Below, one piece after another: positions 12,626-24,150 of a stretch of DNA of 64,000 nucleotides. The DNA is from Pararge aegeria. Lineage: Eukaryota; Arthropoda; Insecta; Lepidoptera; Nymphalidae. The stretch lies in assembly GCF_905163445.1 (NCBI RefSeq), contig NC_053183.1, positions 3,162,001 through 3,226,000 of the forward strand, in the 5' to 3' direction. Both the position numbers and the translations under genes were made by a program. Under the pieces are notes generated by a model. It ran no database searches. It had not been told where the DNA came from and saw only the letters and a list, made by a program, of their open reading frames with translations. The first letter of the stretch is position 1. Every line of letters starts with the position of its first letter.

Positions 12626-13344
12626 CTACTACTAAAACTACTACCGTGATCGATCACAGGCAGGTGTAATTTGGAATTTATAATTTCTAATTCTGAATTA
12701 TATTTCAATTGTTTTTTTTTTAAATTATATTCATTTTTTCTGCCGTGGCCAGTTAATACTCTTCTTGCAAGGTCGTGCCGCCAAGCTTTTTATTCAAGCC
12801 ATGCACTTAAATCATTAAACGTACTACCTTCTTTCACTTGTATTTTATTTAAATTGAAAAACAGTATTATAACCAATTAAATAGTCTATTGTAGTCACCG
12901 AAAAACAAATGTCTATGTTTGGTTATTTCTAATATTATTATAGTATATATATTGAAAATATTTTTTATTGTAGTCGCCGGGAAAAGAAACGCCGATGTAT
13001 GGACTTCTGAACTGTATGCTAGCTAAGCTGTGGCTAAGGCATGATAAAACCACAAATAGATGGGTAATAGAAATCTATTTGCCTATCGGATTTCTTTCAA
13101 ACTAGCTTTCGGCGTTTCTTCTTCAATTTTTCTTTATTGACAAACCACAATTAAGTGTAATCTATCAATACTTTGAATGCAATTCATTTAAATAGCGTTT
13201 TAATGTAACAATACCATTTAGAAACCTATTAGGGGTACGTTTTACTAACATACCTCCAATGGGCTAGTCCGCCGCCATTTTAGATTGCGTCGTCACATGG
13301 TGATATTGTTGTTAAGGGTAGCTTGTAGTTACTAGGCTGGTTTA

Positions 13345-13562
13345 CTACTACCTATTGTGAATGCGAAAGTATGTTTGTTTGTTTATCCTTCCTTCACGAA
13401 CTAGACCTAACTAGACAAAAAATCTAGTTTTTTTTGCGTAGAGTTACATAGTCTAGTAGTAAAGAGTGTACCAAGGTCTACCTTTTATCCACGAAAACTG
13501 TTTTTAACGGAATTTGAAAAAAACTGTAAAAAACGTGGACGAAGACCACGGGCATCAACTAG
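13345..13562 (+). mobile_element. Helitron-type element
   Basis: Starts near a GTGAATGCGAAAGTATGTTTG segment and ends GACGAAGACCACGGGCATCAA CTAG. Confidence 0.5.
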
Positions 13563-13604
13563 TTGTCATATATGTAGAAAAAATCGACTTCTTAAATTCA
13601 AATT

Positions 13605-13925
13605 CAAAATCATTTATTTCAAGTAGGCCTAATTTATAAGCACTTTTGAAACGTCAAGTCAGTCTGTTTGCAGTAACTCCACCACCGGTTCGGAACGCAG
13701 ATTTTACTGAGAAGAGCCGGCAAGAAACTCAGCCGATTGCTCTTTTCCAACACCATTTTATAGTTAGGATATTTAGTCAGTTTTATCTTTAGAATTTTTT
13801 CGGTTTTGTGAGAGATGAGAGCGAAGTGGCCTGCTTCCAAGCAGCCTTGTCGTTGAGGAATTCATCAATCGTGTAATAACCACGATTGGTTAAATGTGTT
13901 TTACTATATTGTTTAAACTTAGGTA
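13605..13925 (-). mobile_element. LINE 3' end, coding for a reverse transcriptase C-terminus
   Basis: On the minus strand the frame reads KTHLTNRGYYTIDEFLNDKA and AWKQATSLS before a stop, a type of ending I know from insect CR1/jockey-like reverse transcriptases. It continues with a UTR ending AATAAATGATTTTGAATTTG. 5' truncated. A second copy lies at 16278. Confidence 0.55.
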
Positions 13926-13929
13926 TAGG

Positions 13930-15520
13930 TATATCTAATATTACCTTCGGTATCATGACATAAAAGCATATACCCATCCCCACAAAGGATTTACTAGTAA
14001 AGTAGTCGATTATAATAAGTCTAAGTCTGAATCGAATATGTAAGTATAAAAAAATTGTCACATACAGAGTACGGTTTGAAATATCAAACTGTACTCAGTA
14101 ACAGTTTTTTTCTCGACTCGACTAAACCCCGGAGTTATGTTTGGTGTTCGTGACACCAGCGCTGCGCTAGCTTATTATTAAAGCAAACCGACAGACCGAC
14201 GCACTGATAACCACTTGCGCATATTCAGACGGTACTATGTAAACACTCTACCCGTGCATTAACATTTTCCACAGGCCTTCGTGCTTTGGATTAGAGTTCA
14301 GTTTATTATAAAAAGTTTTGGCTCTAAACCGGTTTCTTGGGATTTAGACGGGATATTCTCTAACTCGTAATTTTTGGTGAACGAGAACATCGCGAAGAAA
14401 TTACTTATAAGAGATATTATGTTAGAAAATAAAAGAAACTACTGGAAGCAACTTTGAGGTGGCTTGAGATATGATACTAGGAAATCATAAGGATTGAATA
14501 GTTTAGATCCGTTTAAATCGGTTTGCTTTTTATTACGGTATTCCCTAAAATAGCCTAGTGTTCTGAGCTTAGATTACTCCTTTGAAATTCATTTATAGAC
14601 AGACAGATACAAAATGCGTGAGTTGTGTTTTACAGTCAAATTTAATTATTTATTAGCTTTTCAAGGGAAACAAAAAGTATTATTACACATAAAAGTAATG
14701 CTGTATTTTTGTATCATTTCACAACTTGGTTATACATATAATACGATAACATTAACCACAATTGCTTAGGAATAAGTACCTAGCAAGCAATTATTATACA
14801 AAAAAAAAAGAAAATAAATAATTTAATTAAAACAAAAATGAAAAACGAAAACTTTAAAGCTTTTATAAGCTTACTTACTATACTTATTTTGCCATAATAA
14901 ATTTCCTAAAAGTGCCAATTTTGACATGAAAAATGTCCGTCTCACAAGATTTGCTGTTAAAAGCGTTGCACGCACGAGATAAAAAGTTATTTGCCGAATA
15001 CCTTGTCTTCCATATAGCCCACGCAAATAATCATTAGAGCAAAATTAAACAATAATTTACATATTTGTACTAATGATTATCTTTTTAAATTTTAGCCCAA
15101 CAGCTAAGTCTAGCAATTTAAAAGGGGCAATAGCGCCAGCATTTTGGGTACCATGCCCATAAGTGAACAGTTCTTATATTTTTTGTAAATATTAATGTTA
15201 ATTTTATTTTTGTCTAAATATTTTTCATAAAGGCCTACTTGAAATAAATTAACATGGTAGTTCCTATTATGAGTTAGAGTTATTTTTATTGTTAATTTAA
15301 AAAAAATATTTTACTGTTCAATTTATTTTCACTATGGATATGGTACCCAAAAAGCTTAGTTGGCATGCTTGATTTAGTGGTTGGGCTAAAAAGAACGTCA
15401 GATTTGCGGTCAAAAGAAATATGAATATATAATATATAGAAAATAATAGAAAAGTCCTATTATAGTATAAAGGATTACGTAAACGATAAAAAAGCTTGGG
15501 TGTAAACAATTGCTCTAACC
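13930..15520. other. Gene-free AT-rich stretch
   Basis: No gene and no repeat that I recognise apart from a small LINE-end-like GGCCTACTTGAAATAAATTA at 15231. Confidence 0.4.
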
Positions 15521-15524
15521 AGGT

Positions 15525-15780
15525 TGCTTCTTAAATATTATCTAATGACAATGTGAGATGGTGATAACAAAAAGAACACCCGGCTAAGTTTGTTGTGGGC
15601 TTCTTCTTAGACCAGGGCGCGATTGGAACCCTCGTAGCTTTAGTTTTAAGTTTACGATTGTAGTTATCGCCATCACTACTCACTACTATGTACACATTTT
15701 GTATATAATAACGCATCAAAAGTGCCATCTATGTGCCTATTTGAATAAAGAAATATTTGACTTTGACTTTGACTTTGACT
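15525..15780 (+). mobile_element. LINE 3' end with TTTGAC tail
   Basis: GATGGTGATAACAAAAAGAA, CACCCGGCTAAGTTTGTTG, ATTTGAATAAAGAAATATTT and then four TTTGAC units. Same family at 55845-56068 and, more diverged, 33900-34080. Confidence 0.65.
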
Positions 15781-16277
15781 ATGGGACTTCACATGAAAAA
15801 TTTAGGTTCATAACAAAATTATATTTAATTCTGAGCTGTATTCGTCTGAGATGAAATACTGGAGAATTGTATTATTTGTGGAATCACGTTCTTGTATCTA
15901 ACCATTGCATAATGATTAAATATTTAAGAGACATCGTCCAACCGAGTGCTCCGTCTCCCTCGCACTCCACACAAACCTTTAGTTCTAGAAAAACTACGGC
16001 ACTTATCATAAGTCAAACAGGTAAACCATTCAACACCCCAGGGTTATCTCACCGTTTGTTTAGACCTCGGGCCCGGCTCGGGTCGCTAGTATAAACACTG
16101 GACCCCACGGATGCAGAACTGGTTCCTTTATTTGTTGGGATGGCGAAATTTGTTAGTTAAAGTCCTTTTTAAATAAACTAACTTTTGTATGCAAGTTTTG
16201 TGTTAATAATAATTAAATAATAAGAGGAAAACAAATTTGAAAAAGTACTGAAAAACAACAATTTGAAAAAGTACTGA

Positions 16278-16545
16278 AAAGCACTTTTGAAACGTCAAGT
16301 CAGTCTGTTTGCAGTGACTCCACCACCGGTTCGGAACGCAGATTTTACTGAGAAGAGCCGGCAAGAAACTCAGCAAATTGCTCTTTTCCAACATCATTTT
16401 AAAGTTAGTATAGTTAGTCAGTTTTATCTTTAGAATTTTTTCGGTTTTGTGAGAGATGAGAGCGAAGTGGCCTGCTTCCAAGCAGCCTTGTCGTTGAGGA
16501 ATTCATCAATCGTGTAATAACCACGATTGGTTAAATGTGTTTTAC
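16278..16545 (-). mobile_element. LINE 3' end, second copy
   Basis: Nearly identical to 13640-13905 (same TTGAAACGTCAAGTCAGTCTG..GTAATAACCACGATTGG), lacking the UTR tail. A tandem-like AACAATTTGAAAAAGTACTG flanks it on the left (16232-16277). Confidence 0.6.
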
Positions 16546-16549
16546 TGAA

Positions 16550-17143
16550 AAACAACAAAATTTTGAAGTAGGTAATTTTGAACTTGGGAGTAACTCAGAT
16601 CTTTTTTTTGACGGAAGTAACGCTTACGTCAGACGTCTGTGTATGTTCCGCTATTTAAAAGTAATAATTTGGATTGGTCGTAAGTATATGTCATATACTC
16701 CACGCTTCTTGACTTATACGCCAGCTAGTGGCGATTATCATATAATAAATATAATATACAATTAGGATTATTTATTTCCAAAATTTTTAAACGGATCAAT
16801 TGTGAACAGCAAAGTTTCAACAGTTTAAACAAATTCAACAGTTTAAAAAAATAGACTGTGAATGATGATGTTGAACGTTAAAATAGTGACAGTGTTTTGT
16901 CAGACTTTAACGGACAGCACCTTAAATATTTCAAAGCGTGACAAAACACTGCATAACTATATCTTCTGACGTTGGTCCACATCATCGATGTCTACAACAC
17001 GTATGTAGGTAAAATAATAAGGGGGTAGAAGTGTCTGAGTATTTGTGTCTGAGTATTTATGTCTGAGTATTCGTGTCTTCAATAGTCATATTGCAACACT
17101 TCATGTCGGTGCTTGTACGGTGAAGCAAACTGTCTTGAATTTA
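16550..17143. other. Gene-free; weak inverted repeat
   Basis: CAGTGTTTTGTCA (16890) and TGACAAAACACTG (16939) form 13-bp arms. A short GTCTGAGTATT tandem repeat lies at 17033-17072. Otherwise nothing. Confidence 0.4.
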
Positions 17144-17609
17144 TCCTATAACGCCTACTAATATTATAAATGTCAATGTAAGTTTGTTTGTTACGCTTTC
17201 ACGCAAAAACTACTTAACCGATCCTCATGAAACTTTGGACGCATATTCTTGGAAGTGTTAGAAGTAATATAGGATACTTTTTATCCCGACATTAAGCTCG
17301 GTTCCTTTGGGAGAGGTGATGAAAGTGTTCGACGATTTTACACCATAACTCCGACAAATCAGAACCGATTTAAATAATTATTTTTGTACTATAGAGGTTA
17401 TAATATCAATTTAATTTTGCCCAAACTTTGTGTAGATCTGATGAATGTGCTTGAAGATGGAGGACAGAACTCCTCAGCGGACAACTGCAAACCCCTCATT
17501 TAAGGCTTAGCGATACTGAATACTTTAATTTTTTTTAGAACTACAACTAAATTGAATGAAACATCAAAAAACAAAATCAAACGCAGACGAAGTCGCGGGC
17601 AACAGCTAG
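17144..17609 (+). mobile_element. Helitron-type element, ~466 bp family
   Basis: A|TCCTATAACG.. at the left; right end GCAGACGAAGTCGCGGGCAA CAGCTAG|T. Internal AAACTTTGGACGCATATTCT and AAGGCTTAGCGATACTGAAT are shared with 25551, 41320 and 44003. Confidence 0.65.
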
Positions 17610-17689
17610 TATAATATAATTCTATAATATAATTAACTAATACTAACAGGTTTTTTTTTTTTTTTTTTTTTTCCTCATAAGAAGGCTTA

Positions 17690-18056
17690 GAGTCACTCAG
17701 CGGGCGATGGAGAGAGCTATGCTCGGAGTATCTCTACGCGATCGAATCAGAAATGTGGAGATTCGTAGAAGAACCAAAGTTACCGACATAGCTCAACGAG
17801 TCGCGAAGCTTAAGTGGCAATGGGCCGGGCACATAGTTCGGAGAAAGGATGGACGTTGGGGTCCCAAGGTGCTGGAATGGCAGCCCCGTACTGGTAAGCG
17901 CAGCGTTGGTCGACCCCCAACGAGGTGGACAGACGACATTAAGCGCGTCGCAGGTAGCCGTTGGATCCAAGCGGCTCAGAATCGTGGAACTTGGAACTCC
18001 CTACAAAAGACCTATGTCCAGCAGTGGACGTCTATCGGTTGATGTGATGATGATGA
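17690..18056 (+). mobile_element. 5'-truncated non-LTR retrotransposon (RTE-like), C-terminal ORF end
   Basis: The frame 17707-18042 encodes 111 residues (MERAMLGVSLRDRIRNVEIR, KWQWAGHIVRRKDGRWG, SVGRPPTRWTDDIKRVAGSR, NSLQKTYVQQWTSIG). I recognise it as the very C-terminus of endonuclease-reverse transcriptases abundant in Lepidoptera. The stop is followed by a (GATGAT) repeat tail, as in RTE-type elements. Polymerase and endonuclease domains are absent, so it cannot move itself. A 22-nt poly-T (17651-17672) sits to its left. A decayed relative is at 26495. Confidence 0.75.
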
Positions 18057-18536
18057 TGATGAATACTAACATAGTCGTTTAAGTTGTATTACTAACAAAG
18101 GTGGACCTTAGTTGTCCTAATAAAGAGATTTTTATTATTATTATTGTTATTAATAGTCTCAGAAGCATTTGTGTTCAAGTAACTACAAAGTTAAAATGTT
18201 CTCCTATCAAATGTTTAAATGTTATTTATTCTATGTAGTAACCTGTCTTCCCAACAATAGCAATCAGCGAGCATTAATTAAAAAGACGAATCACTATAAT
18301 TTTCGAGTTACAAAAATTGTTAAGACACATTAAAATACAATGGCTGACTTTCGCATGAGAAACTAGCGTTTTCCCAGACAATACTACGTAGTTCGCGATA
18401 AAAACCGTATGTCTCAACCTCTCTGGCGTTAAACAAGAAACCTCAAAACAATAATTCTATAAAATCCGCATGTGATGATAAAATTTTATATACGTCTCAG
18501 CATAGGATCTGCCTGGATCTGGAACACCATTAAAAT
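18057..18536. other. Gene-free AT-rich stretch
   Basis: Contains AATAAAGAGATTTTTATTATT at 18119, perhaps another retrotransposon end. Nothing else recognised. Confidence 0.35.
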
Positions 18537-18735
18537 ACTGTAAGGTCTGACAAAGACCTGCCGCTAAGCGCTTTAGCGTTCAGTTTGATGTCGCGTATAT
18601 ACCAATTAGGGGTTTAATATAACTGCCATACTCCCTAACAGGTTAGCCCGCTACCATCTTAGTTAGATGGCAGTCAAGGGTTAACTTGTAGTGGATAATA
18701 ATAAAAGTAAAATACCGATGCGATGTGGGGTTTTT
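18537..18735 (+). mobile_element. SINE family C, body and 3' part
   Basis: GACAAAGACCTGCCGCTAAG, GATGTCGCG, GTTAGCCCGCTACCATCTTAG, GTCAAGGGTTAACTTGTAG. Confidence 0.6.
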
Positions 18736-19495
18736 TTTTGGTTTAAGGTAGTAATTCTAATGCCTTAAAAACCTAATATGTGTTGGCAGCAGTCGTACGA
18801 GCTTCGCCCGCTGTCACTTCAGCTTCGCAACTCGTAAAGATATTTATAAACTCTGGACTTTCTACAAATCCCACTTCTGATTTGATCACGTAAACTTATC
18901 CCTATTACTTGCTGATTGATTCGAAGCTTACGTGCTGGTTATGGGACAAATCTCCGCTGGTCGCCGCTACCTGTACTTTATATATTTCCATAAAATGTGG
19001 CCCACACGTTATGTAGCCCATGGTTAGGGTAGACGCTTGGGAGTTATAAGCAATGAAACACGCACTTTTCGAAGTCTTAGGTCTGGGAACGAGTAGAATA
19101 AATACATATATAGAATAAATACTGCCCTAATATATTCGGCAGTAGGTATCTACTGCATCCAAAAAATTATTGAATTGCATTATTGAATGATATAAATAGC
19201 AAAATATATTATTAAAAAATATTTCCCGCTAAAACGCTCGACGGGTGTCATGGCCGTACTCCGTGGCAAGTGAGCTTTAGTAAGTCGTTATTGCCAGCTA
19301 AAGATTATTCATTTTGGTATGGATAACAAAAAACTTAGCAACTGATAGTTTGAAATCACAAAATACTTGATATACGCAGACATTTTGATGTTCAAGCTGT
19401 ACAAAGTTATATTTATATAGTAGTGACGTCATAATTTTGAATTAAGCGTTTACTCATGGCGGATCGCTGGATTTTGCAGTTTTATTTATTGAAAA
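18736..19495. other. Gene-free AT-rich stretch
   Basis: Nothing recognised on either strand. Confidence 0.4.
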
Positions 19496-19647
19496 CTAGC
19501 TGATATCCGCGGATTAAGGTATTTTCCATGTCAAAGGCTACACACATGCCAAATTTCATACAAATCCGTTCAGCCGTATTTGCTTGATCGAGTAAAAAAC
19601 ATCTATACTCACATTTATAATATTATATATAGTAGGATATAGTAGGA
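19496..19647 (-). mobile_element. Short Helitron-type element
   Basis: A|CTAGCTGATATCCGCGGAT at the left (reverse 3' end) and TATAATATTATATATAGTAGGA|T at the right. The right boundary may be 19637 because AGTAGGATAT is repeated. Confidence 0.5.
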
Positions 19648-20082
19648 TTATTACCAATCTCACTTCAAAGATAAATAAAAAAGCGTATTTTATAATACAA
19701 AAATAATATATGATTAAATAAATTCGATATTTTAGCGATTGCCGTGAATAACGTGCCTATTATGCTATACAAAAACCTCATGCAAAACCGAGAATCTAAT
19801 CAGGAATTTGTAAAGTTTACAACTACAATATTCTAGACTATTAACCAATAAAGGCATTTATAACAATCTGGTTTGCGATCGATCGAGTGCTCTGCCAGCT
19901 TTCCCATAAAACCATTGATTAATATCAATGGCTATAAGGTACAACACAATTTTGCTTCTCGTTAAAGGGAACTATCTTGTGGGCAACAGTTTTATAACCA
20001 ATAAAACTTTTAATGCACATTTATGATCATCCTGATTCTTGAAATAACTTTTTGATTAATAATTAACTGATCTTAATGTTTT

Positions 20083-20345
20083 GACGGCCGACTGGCGCAG
20101 TTGGCAGCGACCCTGCTTTCTGAGTCTACGGCCGTGGGTTCGATTCCCACTACTGGTACATGTTTGTGTGATAAACATAGATGTTTTTCAGTGTCTGGGT
20201 GTTTATCTGAATATTATAGGTATTATACTCCATTGTATTATAGTATTATAGCCATAACACAAGCTACGCTTACGTTGGGGCTAGATGGAGATGTGTGTAT
20301 TGTCATAGAATATTTATTTATTATTTATATTTATTTATTTATAAT
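20083..20345 (+). mobile_element. SINE family A, full length
   Basis: GACGGCCGACTGGCGCAGTT, GGGTTCGATTCCCACTACTG, body, TATTTATTTATT tail. Confidence 0.75.
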
Positions 20346-20349
20346 GTTG

Positions 20350-20700
20350 TAGGTACACTCATGCCCGTGTGACAACTCCACCAGCCAAACCCTTGACTAT
20401 CTATTTCGGGAATGTCCCCGCTTCGGAAGACCTGGACCATGAGTTCCTTTGCGGGCACCTTGGGATGTCCCCCTATGAGCTGCGCTCTCTGATGCGAAAA
20501 AGATCTGCCTAGCAATCCTACACCGACATGGTAAACTCCATCCTGAGTAACCTCAAGCGATTCAGCACTACAAAGTAGATTAACAATTTTTAGTAATAAT
20601 TATTATAAGTGTGTAAATTTTATAGTTTTAGTTCATCTATGTATATAGGAAGAACAGCCTGGCCGATGTATCAAATCGCAGAAGCAGGGCTGTACTTTTT
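20350..20700 (+). mobile_element. Decayed non-LTR retrotransposon C-terminus
   Basis: A broken frame reads CDNSTSQTLDYLFRECPRFG, then after a frame change HEFLCGHLGMSPYELRSLMR, with stops. The Cys-containing LF.ECPRF pattern is typical for the end of insect LINE ORF2 proteins. The clade is not determined. Confidence 0.45.
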
Positions 20701-20849
20701 CAAAAATGGCACCTTACGAAACTGTTAATTATAAGCATATTATAAAATAAGATAATGTAAGATTGAAAAAAAAAATTGTGGTAAACATTGATTTAATGTG
20801 TTACTATCGGTGGTTAAAGTTATGTCTACTTGTCACGATACGGTAAGGT

Positions 20850-21188
20850 ACGAGAATGTGTCTATTCATGTTTTGTTGTAGATTCTAAAGGTTTGGTGAA
20901 ACTCAGTACTCAATTACGCAAAAACGGCTTATCGGATTTGGATGAAATTTGGCATGCATGTAGCCTTTGACATGGAAAACAACATAAGCTGAAGTAGTTC
21001 CCAAGGAAAAGTTAAAAATAGTTTACGAGCTATGCCGCGGGCAGACCGCTTTGAAATTTGGTATACATGTCAGACATGTACTTTCTATACCGATCTCTGA
21101 AATAGTTCCCGTGGTAAGATTAAAAATGTTAACGAGCTTTAGACCCAATTCTGAAGTCCACGCAGACGAAGTCGCGGGCAGAAGCTAG
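20850..21188 (+). mobile_element. Helitron-type element, second subfamily
   Basis: GGATTTGGATGAAATTTGGC, CATGCATGTAGCCTTTGACA and right end GCAGACGAAGTCGCGGGCAG AAGCTAG. Same subfamily as 38667-39033. Abuts a SINE A tail. Confidence 0.6.
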
Positions 21189-21189
21189 T

Positions 21190-21418
21190 AAATAAATAAA
21201 TAAAGACGCTACGACAATACACACATCGCATTAAGCCCCAAAGTAATCGTAGTTTGAGTTATGAGAACTAAGATGACTGATGAATTTTTATGAACAATAT
21301 ACAGATAATATAAATTCTTATAAAATACAGATAAACACCCAGACACTGAAAAACATTCTCCTGTGGGAATCGAACCCACAGCCTTAGAATCAGAAATAAA
21401 GGTCACTGCCCTTTTGAT
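21190..21418 (-). mobile_element. SINE family A, head decayed
   Basis: AAATAAATAAATAAAGACGCTAC tail, body with small gaps, GGAATCGAACCCACAGCC B-box; the A-box end is lost near 21415. Confidence 0.65.
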
Positions 21419-22049
21419 AACGTTTATTAGCGTTTCTGGTATCCTAATATACATCACGACCTAAAAATTCAATATAGTGGATATGACACTACTTAGGTAA
21501 GTATGTAGTAAAAAAAATGTGAGGTTGTATGCGAAGATATTACTTCAAGAACTGCTCAACGGATCCGATTTTCCTAAAAAAGGCTAAATATCGAGAAAAA
21601 TGCCTACGGAGTATTTCACGAAGTGAAGCAAGAACGGTGTGTGGTCCAAATACCTTGCACTTATATAGCATTTTATGGCTTTAAAAATCGATGTTTTTCC
21701 AATCGTACATCGATTTGCACTTTAATACATCAATGCGAGTTTCGTAGACGATAAATTATATGTAATTAAGACGCAGTTCTTTTTTTTTATTAATCGTTCA
21801 ATAAAGGTTTGTTACAAATTACAATCAAAGAATATTATACCTACCTGATTATAAATAAAACTGCTCCGTTAGTCCAGTAATCAATATGTACGGCTATGGA
21901 TTGCAAAGTCCGAATAAAGGGTTAGTTCATTTATTAAGAACTGCCAATAAATTCTCAGTACCAGTCAAGAGTTAGTTAAGGTTACTTAGTCTAGAGTTTT
22001 GTGTAGAACCGACAGCACCAATGCTTTTGACAGGGATTTAAAAACATAG

Positions 22050-22275
22050 ATCCCTCATTCAGCCATTATTGCACGAAATAATGTCCAAAAACAGTGAAAA
22101 CGTCCCGCGCACGTCTCACATCACACCCGCGTAATGTTAGCTCACCAACTTTTACGTTTAGAACATTAGAGGTAAAATAATTACAGTCAACTGCTAAATG
22201 GAGTGTAGTAACAAACCGCCTGGCGGAGAAACACTACTAAAGTGGGGTTTTTGATGCTTCAATATTTATCGTGTA
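22050..22275 (+). repeat. Repeat family E, copy 2
   Basis: CCCTCATTCAGCCATTATTG, TCCAAAAACAGTG, GAGGTAAAATAATTACAGTC, AAACCGCCTGGCGGAG, GTGGGGTTTTTGATGCTTC. Confidence 0.6.
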
Positions 22276-22692
22276 TAAGTTTCATATTCCTTACTTTTTG
22301 GCTTTTCGTAAAATCACTGGCTAAAGCCATGCTAAAACAACGCTTACGTTTCAGTCATTCAGAAAAAGAAACAATTGAAATGTTATCTGCGTCCAGTAGT
22401 CTCTCAACACACACATAAAGAATTCCATTCATAAGAATAAACTCCCGTCACTGAGCCTAGATTGACGCAAAACTTAATTTATTCTGCGCTCAGTTTAGAG
22501 AACTCACACAATTCTTCAAAGAAATAAGGCTCAAAACTGTTAAATCAACGGTAAACTCATTTGCTTAATATTAAGTGAGAAATTGGTGCTTCTTAGTTGA
22601 GATTTATATGTGACACAGACCTCCAATAGGGTTGACATCGAGCAAAACGCAAAATGAGGCTTTACAACGGATTAACTAAGAACTAAATTATT

Positions 22693-23230
22693 GACGGCTG
22701 ATTGGCGCAGTGGGCAGAGACCCTGCTTATTGAGTCCAAGGCCGTGAGTTCGATTCCCACTAATGAAAAATGTTTGTATGATGAACATTAATGGTTTTTA
22801 GTGTCTGGGTGTATATTATAAGTATTAATGCATATTATTTATTAAAATACTAGAGGCAGCGTACTGCTACATAGTCTACACCTATAGTCATATATGAGAT
22901 TTCAATTTTTTTTCAACAAATTTTTTTTCTAACGTAATTTTTTTTTCAAATCAATGTATACTTTTATATATATATTATTTCTTTTTATATATATATTATT
23001 TTTTATTTTATATATATTATTTCTTATACCTCCGAGAATATGTATAAAAAGTTTCATGAAGATCGATTCAGTTTTCGCGTGAAACCGTAACAAACAAACT
23101 TACATTCACATTTATAATATTAGTAGGGATTCATCAGTCATCTTAATACCCATAACACAAGCTACGTTTACTTTGGTGCTAGATGGCGATGTGTGTATTA
23201 TCCTAGTCTATTTATTTATTTATTTATTAT
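22693..23230 (+). mobile_element. SINE family A split by a Helitron-type element
   Basis: SINE parts 22693-22849 and 23130-23230 join seamlessly (..TTAAAATA + TTCATCAGTCATC..) once 22850-23129 is removed, as in uninterrupted copies (AAAATATTCATCAG at 6780 and 62381). Confidence 0.75.
22850..23129 (-). mobile_element. Helitron-type element nested in SINE A, exact termini
   Basis: 280 bp. On its own strand it starts TCCCTACTAA and ends CTAG, inserted between host A (22849) and T (23130) with no target duplication. TC...CTRR termini and A|T insertion are the hallmarks of Helitrons. Internal low-complexity AT tract at 22950-23020. Confidence 0.75.
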
Positions 23231-23691
23231 GACTAAAACTTAATCTCAAAACAACATAACCAACGTTATAACTACTAAAGAGAGTTGTAAGAACCAAACC
23301 GTATTGCATACTAAAAACCCAGTAATCACGGTAAAATATATATTCCTAGGATAAAATAATCATCTGTGATAATTTAGAGTATATTTTTTTATATATGTAA
23401 CACTTTATTTGTATACCTCAAAAAAATAAAAAAATACACAGTACATGGACAGGGACCTACAGGGAGAAACTTAAAAAGTAAGACGGCCTAATCGCTTAGT
23501 AACGGAAGGATGGAAGAGATCTTCCAGGCAAGAAAAACTCGCTAAATTTTATTTAAATCATTTAATCTGTCATCACAAAGATAATAATACTTTCTTAGAA
23601 CTTCTCTCGCTAGGTTCCTACTAGTTTATGATTTAATTAGGTTTATAATTTTTTTTTTATTAGGGATGTTGTTTAGCTTAGGAAAGAAAGA

Positions 23692-23749
23692 AAGAAATTG
23701 TTTATTTTGGTTAGGATACCTTTATCCTAACCAAAATAAACAATTTCTT
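23692..23749. repeat. Perfect 27-bp inverted repeat, 4-nt loop
   Basis: Arms 23692-23718 and 23723-23749 are exact reverse complements (core TTATTTTGGTTAGGATA). Confidence 0.85.
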
Positions 23750-23859
23750 AAATTGGGTAAATATTGGATAGAAGCAGGTAGATACTAAGTACTTTGCGGA
23801 ATTCCAGGATATATAACGAACATTACCAAATGAAGCTGTTCATTGTAAAAAGTAGTAAT

Positions 23860-24118
23860 TTAGTAGTAGCAGTAGTAGTAGTAGTATTAGTAGTAGTAGT
23901 AGTAATATTAGTAGTATTAGTTGTAGTAGTATTAGTAGTATTAGTAGTATTAGTAGTAGTAGTAGTAGCAGTAGTAGAAATATTAGTATTAGTCGTATTA
24001 GAAGTAGTAGTAGCAGTATTAGTAGTAGTAGTATTAGTAGTCGTATTAGTAGTAGTAGTATTGGTAGTAGTACTAGTAGTAGTAGTAGCAGTATTAGTAG
24101 TAGTAGTAATAGTAGTAA

Positions 24119-24147
<29 letters not shown>
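23860..24147. repeat. (GTA)n trinucleotide microsatellite, ~290 bp
   Basis: Imperfect GTA/ATT-A array with GTAGTATTA interruptions. The long Val- or Leu-only frames across it on both strands are artefacts of the repeat. Confidence 0.9.

Positions 24148-24150
<3 letters not shown>

Larger units (their letters stand above)
10865..13340. other. Gene-free stretch between repeats
   Basis: Outside the listed elements I see only AT-rich DNA. One weak inverted repeat (AAGAAACGCCGA at 12983 / TCGGCGTTTCTT at 13109) may bound a small element. A tRNA-head-like GCGGTGATAGCC at 11930 is isolated. Confidence 0.35.
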
